From assembly GCF_019929185.1 (NCBI RefSeq), contig NZ_JAHZPC010000015.1, positions 1-53,464 of the forward strand: 53,464 nucleotides of DNA, given 5' to 3'. The DNA comes from Streptococcus parasanguinis. Lineage in GTDB: Bacteria; Bacillota; Bacilli; Lactobacillales; Streptococcaceae. The notes under the pieces were generated by a model that was given only the letters and a program-made list of their open reading frames with translations, did no database searches and was not told the origin of the DNA. Made by a program: the position numbers and the translations under genes. Below, one piece after another: positions 48,105-53,464 of this stretch; position 1 is the first letter of the stretch, and each line of letters starts with the position of its first letter.

Positions 48105-48110
48105 ATTGTA
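48105..48110 (-). promoter_or_regulatory. Extended -10 promoter of the HhH gene
   Basis: TGTGATACAAT on the minus strand gives TGnTACAAT. The predicted 5' leader is about 90 nt, ending in TAGGAGG. Confidence 0.45.
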
Positions 48111-48165
48111 TCACAATCCCCTAAAAAATCAAGTCATTGCTCAATTTTCAGGTAAATCTAGCTAG

Positions 48166-48192
48166 TAAAACGCCTTCAATAAGGTGTTTTTA
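48166..48192 (-). terminator. Probable terminator of the cdd-DUF1912 unit
   Basis: AAAACACCTT pairs with AAGGCGTTTT with one mismatch, near the DUF1912 stop codon. The T-run is short. Confidence 0.4.
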
Positions 48193-48444
48193 ATATTTTC
48201 TTTCACCAAAGAGGCCATCTGGTAAATCATGAAATCCTTTTCCAGCATGGAAATTTTCAAACTTCCCTTGCAAGAACTGATAAGCGTCCAAACGGCTTTC
48301 ATAGCGAATCATGGCGATTTTAGCTCGTTCATCCTGGTCTTCCTCAAAAACCTTCTTACTCTCTTCGAGAGCCATTTCATTGATCATGACTTGGGTCTTG
48401 ATCCACTCCTCAAACTCCTTCATAAACTCTGTTTCGTAACTCAT
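48190..48444 (-). CDS. DUF1912 family protein
   Basis: This 84-residue, acidic, helical protein (MSYETEFMKEFEEWIKTQVMINEMALEES...) matches the small streptococcal DUF1912 family. Function is unknown. It lies 2 bp after the DUF438 gene, so it belongs to that operon. Confidence 0.8.
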   Translation of the reverse strand: MSYETEFMKEFEEWIKTQVMINEMALEESKKVFEEDQDERAKIAMIRYESRLDAYQFLQGKFENFHAGKGFHDLPDGLFGERKY

Positions 48445-48446
48445 CT

Positions 48447-49793
48447 TTACTCCATTCCTCTATAAAAATCCGTATCGATCTCTCGATAAGGTTGAATGTC
48501 CTGAACATATTCCAAGACACCTTGGAAGTCTCCAGCTTCATCACGCACGGCTGCATAGGTAACATGGACAAATTTCCCACGCGATTCTGATTTGAACCAC
48601 ATTTCATACTTGTCTTTTTTCCCTTCACGAAGCCCCTGCATGATGGCTTTGACCTTCTCCAAATATTTCGGTGGGTGACACAGCTCAACATTGCGTCCTA
48701 CCTGCGATGGCGTCCTCTTAAAAATCATTTCCTCAAAAGGCGCAGCATCATTGTAATATTGGAAAATATCATCCTTATTGACAAAGGTGATCTCCATTGG
48801 TAACTGGTTCAAGATTAAATTCGCTTGCTCCACCGATAAAAATCCATGACCAAAAGCTTGTGGCTGCTTGCGATCGAAGCTCTCTTCTTTTTTCTTAGGC
48901 GTGAAGGTAATCGTCAATTGTCCCTCAGGAGTCTCAATGACCTGACGGTGCTCATCTCCTTTTGAAGAAGGAAGCGGTTCAGTTGAACTCTCTGACTCTC
49001 TTGCTCCTTCTTCCTTGAAGTCCACACGTTTCGGCACCCATTTCTCACTTGAGAGAATAATGGCATAACCATAAGCATCACTTTCTTCTGCAATGGAGAG
49101 CCAGTCATCCTGGGTAAAGGACTCCAGCAAAATCATCAAGAGGATCGACTCTTCCTTGAAGATCATGCGCTCAAACTCTTGTGCAAAGGCTTCAAAGCGT
49201 TCCTTGACTTCAAAAATACTAGAATCCGGTAATTTCTTTGCCGCATCCAAAGTTTTCGCAAAGAGTTCCCGAATCTGGTCATCTACTCCCCACATCACTT
49301 TTGGTGGGGAATCATGACCATATTTTTCCATAATCGGAAACATCAACTCTTCCTTACGACGGTAATGCCGGTCAAATTGACCCACCAAGCCCAGCTGACG
49401 TAACAAGCCCTTATGAATCTCCTGAATCATCTCAGGATCCTCAGTCGTCTCATAATTGTCTAGCAAGCGACGTACCCGCATCATAGCGGCTCGAAGGGCT
49501 AAGTTCTCCTGTTTAAAGATTTGAACAGGATGCCCTGGGTGGTCAGTATCTGCTACTTCGACCCCTTGAACCGCATTCTTAAAGAGATTGGCATGGACAT
49601 CACAAAGCTCCATAACATCTTCAAAAGTAACCCCTGCATCGGAGTTCATCAGTTCATGCTCCATAAGAGAGATCTCAATCGCAGAAACCCCTGCAAAGGT
49701 CGCATCAAAGCGCTCCTGAACCGACTCAGGGGAAGCTCCATGATGAAGCTCTAATAAGATATCTCTTAAGACGTGAATTCGTTCATCACTCAT
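48447..49793 (-). CDS. DUF438 / hemerythrin-like / PAS protein
   Basis: The 448-residue protein has three parts. A DUF438 region is at about 10-80. A hemerythrin-like four-helix domain is at about 85-225, with HPGHP, GQFDRHYRRKEELMFPIMEKYG and MWGVDDQIRELF. A PAS-like domain lies at about 315-440 (NQLPMEITFVNKDDIFQYYNDA, VHVTYAAVRDEAGDFQGVLEYVQDI). Such proteins are thought to sense or handle redox, iron or oxygen signals. It overlaps the DUF1858 gene by TAATG. Confidence 0.88.
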   Translation of the reverse strand: MSDERIHVLRDILLELHHGASPESVQERFDATFAGVSAIEISLMEHELMNSDAGVTFEDVMELCDVHANLFKNAVQGVEVADTDHPGHPVQIFKQENLALRAAMMRVRRLLDNYETTEDPEMIQEIHKGLLRQLGLVGQFDRHYRRKEELMFPIMEKYGHDSPPKVMWGVDDQIRELFAKTLDAAKKLPDSSIFEVKERFEAFAQEFERMIFKEESILLMILLESFTQDDWLSIAEESDAYGYAIILSSEKWVPKRVDFKEEGARESESSTEPLPSSKGDEHRQVIETPEGQLTITFTPKKKEESFDRKQPQAFGHGFLSVEQANLILNQLPMEITFVNKDDIFQYYNDAAPFEEMIFKRTPSQVGRNVELCHPPKYLEKVKAIMQGLREGKKDKYEMWFKSESRGKFVHVTYAAVRDEAGDFQGVLEYVQDIQPYREIDTDFYRGME

Positions 49794-50026
49794 TAGTCTA
49801 GCCCCACTACTTCATAGCCATTAGCCTCTAGTGTTCGCACAATCTTCTCCATAGGCGTACCTTCTAATTTTGATCCTTGTTTCAAAGAAACCTTGCGCCC
49901 AACTGTATTGCGCATGATCGGATTAGCTAAGGGTTTAAAGCCCAACTCCACCAACAAATCCAATACTTCCGGATGTTGATCAATGACTTGAGCAACTGGA
50001 ATCGATACATCAATAACATTGTCCAT
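49793..50026 (-). CDS. DUF1858 domain protein
   Basis: The 77-residue protein starts best at the ATG at 50026 (GAGGAAA upstream). The DUF1858 core is VIDVSIPVAQVIDQHPEVLDLLVELGF. In ScdA/RIC-type iron-sulfur repair proteins a similar domain precedes a hemerythrin domain. Here the two are separate adjacent genes, which suggests that they work together. Confidence 0.83.
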   Translation of the reverse strand: MDNVIDVSIPVAQVIDQHPEVLDLLVELGFKPLANPIMRNTVGRKVSLKQGSKLEGTPMEKIVRTLEANGYEVVGLD

Positions 50027-50039
50027 TTTTCTATTTCCT

Positions 50040-50483
50040 CTACTCATTCCCTTTATTTTCTCTTTGACGAGCCCGTTCTTCCCCCCACCAAAGAGGCATC
50101 AGTTCACCTAAAGTAATGGTCTTGCGACTTTCATAATCCACCATAAATTCTAGATGACGATTCTCTGCATCTAGCTCAAGGAGAAATTCGCGACAGGCCC
50201 CACAAGGCATCCCTGAACCTTCTCCATAAGGAGGCTTGTCTCGAAAAGCAATAATGCGCTTGACCTTGGTCTGTCCTGATTGTTGATACATGTTGAAGAG
50301 GGCCGCTCGTTCGGCACATAAATGAAAGACGCCACAGGTTGCTTCCATACAAAAGCCCGTAAAAATCTGACCATCTGCAGCCTCAACAGCAGCAACCACA
50401 TGTCGAGCATAGACAAAATCTGAAACCTCTTGAGGCGCATAGAGAGCTTTCGCCTCAAGATAAAGTTTTTCCCAAATATCCAT
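50040..50483 (-). CDS. cdd: Cytidine deaminase-like protein
   Basis: The 147-residue zinc deaminase has CAERAALFN (zinc Cys and catalytic Glu) and PCGACREFLLEL (PCxxC). This fits the cytidine/blasticidin deaminase family; the typical HAE is CAE, as in homotetrameric CDAs. It salvages cytidine or deoxycytidine. It lies 7 bp after rlmD and precedes the DUF1858 gene. Confidence 0.88.
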   Translation of the reverse strand: MDIWEKLYLEAKALYAPQEVSDFVYARHVVAAVEAADGQIFTGFCMEATCGVFHLCAERAALFNMYQQSGQTKVKRIIAFRDKPPYGEGSGMPCGACREFLLELDAENRHLEFMVDYESRKTITLGELMPLWWGEERARQRENKGNE

Positions 50484-50490
50484 TCTTCTT

Positions 50491-51843
50491 TCACTTCTTC
50501 ACTAATTTCACAACTGCTTCTGCCCGTGCTGTATGGGGGAACATGTCCACTGATTGAATGTATTCAACCTGATAAACCTTCGTCAAAGCCACTAGATCCC
50601 TTGCCAAAGTAGAGACATTACAAGAGACATAGACCATCTTTTCAGGTGCATAGTGCAACAAGGTCTCTATTAATTTTGTCCCCAAGCCCGTACGAGGTGG
50701 ATCCACAATCACAGCATTAGCCCGATAGCCTTCTTGGTACCAGCGAGGAATGATCTCTTCTGCTGTACCAGCCTCATAGTGGGTATTCTCAAATCCCATC
50801 CGTTTAGCATTGTATTTGGCATCTTCAATTGCTTCAGGAATAATATCCATCCCCCGAACACTTTTCACTCTATTAGCAAAAGCAAAGCCAATCGTTCCAA
50901 CCCCACAGTAGGCATCAATAAGATGATCCTCTGGAGAAACATCTAGAGCCTTAACCGCCTCACTATACAATACTTCAGTTTGTTCCGGATTCAACTGGTA
51001 AAAAGCTCGAGGAGAAAGGGAGAATTCATAATCCAAAACACCTTCCAAAATGGCCTCTTCTCCCCAAATAATCTGCGTTTGTTCCCCATAAATCTCACTG
51101 GAACGAGACGTATTTTTGTTAACAGCAACCGTGACAATTTCAGGGTGTTTCGTGACCAAGTCTTGCACCAAATTGTTTACGTTAATCTGACGACTGGTGA
51201 CCACAATGATCTGAACCTGACCAGACTTCCGAGCCCGTCTAACCATCATGGTTCTGACACCCAGTTCTTTACGCTCATCAGCAATCGGAATCTGATAATA
51301 GGTCAATAAATCCGCTAGATCGTTGGCGATAGCTTGAATAACCGGATCTTGAACCAAACAATCTTTTAATTCCACCAAATAATGTGAATTTTGAGCATAG
51401 AGTCCCGCCTTCACCTGGCCCTTGAATTTCCTTGTTTGAAATTGCAATTTTGCCCGATAGTAAAGAGGCTCCTGCATTCCAATTGTCGGCCGAATATCAT
51501 ACTGTTCAAATCCTTCAGGTGAGAACTTCTTCAAGGCCTGTTGCAACAAATCTGTCTTAAACTCCAGCTGCTTGTCATACTTCAAATGCATGATTTGACA
51601 GCCCCCACAGGTCTCATAGATATCACACATGGGCGTCACACGAAACTTAGACGCCTTATTCACAGATAAGAGTTTGGCTTCCGCAAAATTTTTCTTGACA
51701 CTTGTAATTTGGCAGAAGATATCTTCTCCCTTTAAAGCACCTGGCACAAAGACAAGTGTTTTTTTATAAAAGCCAATCCCTTCACCGTTAATTCCCATTC
51801 GTTTAATTTTCAAAGGAATTTTTTGTTTTACTTTAACGTTCAT
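50491..51843 (-). CDS. rlmD: 23S rRNA (uracil-5-)-methyltransferase RlmD/RlmCD family
   Basis: The 450-residue protein has an N-terminal TRAM domain (about 1-60), a 4Fe-4S cluster site ([15 protein letters not shown]), and a SAM methyltransferase domain. The catalytic motifs are [23 protein letters not shown] and [12 protein letters not shown] (nucleophilic Cys). In Firmicutes one such enzyme may methylate both U747 and U1939 (RlmCD). The start at 51843 has AGGGA upstream and is divergent to recX. Confidence 0.94.
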   Translation of the reverse strand: MNVKVKQKIPLKIKRMGINGEGIGFYKKTLVFVPGALKGEDIFCQITSVKKNFAEAKLLSVNKASKFRVTPMCDIYETCGGCQIMHLKYDKQLEFKTDLLQQALKKFSPEGFEQYDIRPTIGMQEPLYYRAKLQFQTRKFKGQVKAGLYAQNSHYLVELKDCLVQDPVIQAIANDLADLLTYYQIPIADERKELGVRTMMVRRARKSGQVQIIVVTSRQINVNNLVQDLVTKHPEIVTVAVNKNTSRSSEIYGEQTQIIWGEEAILEGVLDYEFSLSPRAFYQLNPEQTEVLYSEAVKALDVSPEDHLIDAYCGVGTIGFAFANRVKSVRGMDIIPEAIEDAKYNAKRMGFENTHYEAGTAEEIIPRWYQEGYRANAVIVDPPRTGLGTKLIETLLHYAPEKMVYVSCNVSTLARDLVALTKVYQVEYIQSVDMFPHTARAEAVVKLVKK

Positions 51844-51868
51844 ATCCCTATCTTAACACATTTTTCGG

Positions 51869-51874
51869 TATAAT
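51869..51874 (+). promoter_or_regulatory. -10 box of recX, leaderless geometry
   Basis: TATAAT ends 6 bases before the recX ATG, so transcription should start at the start codon. The -35 region is weak and no Shine-Dalgarno is present. Confidence 0.5.
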
Positions 51875-51880
51875 AAAAAC

Positions 51881-52663
51881 ATGAAAATTACAAAACTAGA
51901 AAAGAAAAAAAGACTCTACCTCCTGGAATTAGACAATGATCAAAAACTTTATATTACAGAAGACACCATCGTCAAATATTTCCTTTCCAAAGATAAGGAA
52001 ATCAGTGAGGAGGAATTAAAAGAAATCCAAGAGTTTGCTCAATACTCCTATGGTAAAAACCTGGCCCTTTACCATCTTTCTTTTAAAGCTCGGACAACAA
52101 AAGAAGTCCGAGACTACCTGACAAAATATGAGATTGAAAGTGACATTATTGATAAAGTGGTCCAACACCTAAAAGAAGACAAGTGGTTAGATGATCGTCA
52201 ATATGCAAGAAACCTGATAGAGGCTAACCTTCTCAGTGGCGATAAGGGCCCTGCCTTATTACAACAAAAAATTCAACAAAAAGGGATCTCAAAATCTATC
52301 CTTCAAGAAATTCTTGCAGACTATGATTTTTCAGAAGTGATCGACCGTACCGCAATAAAACTCGTAAAAAAATACCAAGGGAAATATCCGTTAAAAGCTA
52401 TTGAAACTAAAATCATCCAAGGACTCATTTCAAAAGGCTTTACATACAACCAAGCGAAGATAGCATTCCAAAATCTCGAGCTCGAAACAGATGAAGAAAC
52501 AACCAATGAGCTCATTCTAAAAGAGTTAGAAAAACAATACCGTAAATACAGTAAAAAATATGAAGGCTATGACCTCAAACAACGCTTGACTCAGGCACTA
52601 GCCAGAAAAGGCTACGATTATAGTGATATAACGTCAGCCATTAGAGAATACTTAGATTCATAA
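51881..52663 (+). CDS. recX: Recombination regulator RecX
   Basis: RecX binds RecA filaments and limits their action. The 260-residue protein is built of repeated three-helix units, with [46 protein letters not shown] and a C-terminal [15 protein letters not shown] copy. Length is normal for Firmicutes. The gene is divergent to rlmD. It has no ribosome site and a very close -10 box. Confidence 0.95.
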   Translation: MKITKLEKKKRLYLLELDNDQKLYITEDTIVKYFLSKDKEISEEELKEIQEFAQYSYGKNLALYHLSFKARTTKEVRDYLTKYEIESDIIDKVVQHLKEDKWLDDRQYARNLIEANLLSGDKGPALLQQKIQQKGISKSILQEILADYDFSEVIDRTAIKLVKKYQGKYPLKAIETKIIQGLISKGFTYNQAKIAFQNLELETDEETTNELILKELEKQYRKYSKKYEGYDLKQRLTQALARKGYDYSDITSAIREYLDS

Positions 52664-52758
52664 ACCAAATTGAAAATTAAATAGTAAAATAAGAAAAAAT
52701 TTGAAAAAATATGATACAATATAGAGGATATACTTAGATTGTAGAAAGTTGGTAAGTT

Positions 52759-53292
52759 ATGAAACTACCTAAAGAAGGCGACTTTATTACAATTCAAAGT
52801 TATAAACATGATGGCAGTTTACACCGAACATGGCGTGACACCATGGTATTAAAGATAACCGAAAATGCAATTATTGGAGTAAATGATCATACACTTGTGA
52901 CTGAAAGTGATGGTAGACGTTGGATCACGCGTGAACCAGCGATCGTTTATTTCCATAAAAAATATTGGTTTAACATCATCGCCATGATCCGTGACAATGG
53001 TGTGTCTTACTACTGTAACCTAGCAAGTCCTTTTCACATTGACCAAGAAGCCTTAAAATATATCGACTATGATCTCGATGTCAAGGTCTTTACCAATGGT
53101 GAAAAAAAATTGTTAGATGTTGAAGAATACGAGCAGCATAAAGAAAAAATGCACTATTCAGATGACATCGACTTTATTTTAAAAGAAAATGTTAAGGTTC
53201 TAGTAGATTGGATAAACCAAAACAAAGGTCCTTTTTCTGAGGAATATATCAAAATTTGGTATAACCGTTATGTTGAACTGCGAAATAAATAA
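52759..53292 (+). CDS. ntdP: Nucleoside tri-/diphosphate phosphatase NtdP (DUF402)
   Basis: The 177-residue DUF402-type barrel hydrolyses nucleoside tri- and diphosphates with metal. Family segments are [27 protein letters not shown]-like [10 protein letters not shown], and DYDLDVKVF (metal-binding Asp). Homologues in staphylococci (SA1684) and S. suis are virulence-linked. It has a TACAAT-like -10 box upstream and a clear terminator. Confidence 0.93.
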   Translation: MKLPKEGDFITIQSYKHDGSLHRTWRDTMVLKITENAIIGVNDHTLVTESDGRRWITREPAIVYFHKKYWFNIIAMIRDNGVSYYCNLASPFHIDQEALKYIDYDLDVKVFTNGEKKLLDVEEYEQHKEKMHYSDDIDFILKENVKVLVDWINQNKGPFSEEYIKIWYNRYVELRNK

Positions 53293-53297
53293 AGTTG

Positions 53298-53322
53298 AAA
53301 AGAGCGAAAGCTCTTTTTTCTT
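53298..53322 (+). terminator. Terminator of ntdP
   Basis: AAAAGAGC, loop GAAA, GCTCTTTT and further T. A classical tetraloop terminator. Confidence 0.85.
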
Positions 53323-53346
53323 GAAAATTAATAAAAAAATAACTAC

Positions 53347-53379
53347 AAAAAAAGTCTAATGTCAACCATTAGACTTTTT
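53347..53379 (-). terminator. Terminator of the tRNA-Pro gene
   Basis: AAAAAGTCTAATG pairs with CATTAGACTTTTT across TCAAC, with a T-run on the minus strand. It lies just past the tRNA 3' end. Confidence 0.8.
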
Positions 53380-53389
53380 CGATACACTA

Positions 53390-53463
53390 TCGGGAAGACA
53401 GGATTCGAACCTGCGACACCTTGGTCCCAAACCAAGTACTCTACCAAGCTGAGCTACTTCCCG
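53390..53463 (-). tRNA. tRNA-Pro (anticodon TGG)
   Basis: This 74-nt gene on the minus strand has acceptor arms CGGGAAG / CTTCCCG with A as discriminator. The D-arm is AGCTCAGCTTGGTAGAGT, the anticodon loop TTTGGGA sits on the stem CTTGG / CCAAG, and the T-loop is GGTTCGAATCC. Anticodon TGG reads proline CCA. The CCA end is not encoded. It may start a tRNA cluster beyond the window. Confidence 0.95.
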
Positions 53464-53464
53464 A

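Overview
The window is a 53.5 kb stretch of a low-GC Firmicute chromosome and is clearly Streptococcus. It shows the streptococcal ylm/dcw cluster (divIVA-ylmH-yggT-sepF-ylmE-ftsZ-ftsA-divIB-murG-murD), a DUF1827 gene, a ComX (SigX) box in front of a prepilin peptidase, the ccdA-etrx-msrAB/two-component block known from pneumococcus, and the yqeG-yqeH-yhbY-nadD-yqeK-rsfS cluster. Gene content best fits the mitis/sanguinis/parasanguinis side of the genus; the species cannot be fixed from sequence reading alone. There is no phage, insertion sequence, CRISPR array or rRNA; one tRNA-Pro gene closes the window.

Layout. 1-1,075: a repeat-like terminator, a NUDIX hydrolase and a DUF1827 gene. 1,076-16,041, minus strand: ileS with its T-box leader, the division and cell-wall cluster, and typA. 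16,172-22,093: a pseudouridine synthase, a cysteine-less membrane rhodanese, yqgQ, the competence prepilin peptidase, a lone trpB behind a Trp T-box, VanZ-like, rlmN and yutD. 22,203-27,557: a YesM/YesN-type two-component system beside an extracytoplasmic methionine sulfoxide repair operon (ccdA, a methionine-rich lipoprotein, etrx, msrAB). 27,592-30,953: sepM-coaD-rsmD and asnA. 30,987-33,836: an SOS-like cassette (self-cleaving LexA/HdiR-like repressor, Y-family polymerase, YolD-like protein, unknown protein). 33,873-41,175: yebC, tmcAL, a methyltransferase, and the rsfS-to-yqeG ribosome/NAD cluster with two unusual structured intergenic regions. 41,293-47,645: a hypothetical membrane protein, a TVP38-like protein, and a Val T-box operon running flavin reductase - GNAT - nuclease - valS. 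47,662-51,843: an HhH protein, DUF1912, DUF438/DUF1858, a cytidine deaminase and rlmD. 51,881-end: recX, ntdP, tRNA-Pro.

The most notable item is a 112-residue lipoprotein (26,482-26,820) with 16 methionines in about 93 mature residues, made almost only of Met, Lys, Asp, Ser and Glu. It is encoded between the thiol-electron importer CcdA and the surface reductases Etrx and MsrAB. The arrangement suggests a renewable methionine sink for oxidants at the cell surface, recharged by MsrAB. Other notable items are three T-box leaders (two with readable specifiers, UGG for trpB and GUC for the valS operon), a secreted-type nuclease fold without signal peptide inside the valS operon, a cluster of four hairpins between yqeH and yhbY, a long imperfect hairpin upstream of a methyltransferase gene, and several promoters whose -10 box lies so close to the start codon that leaderless mRNAs are predicted.
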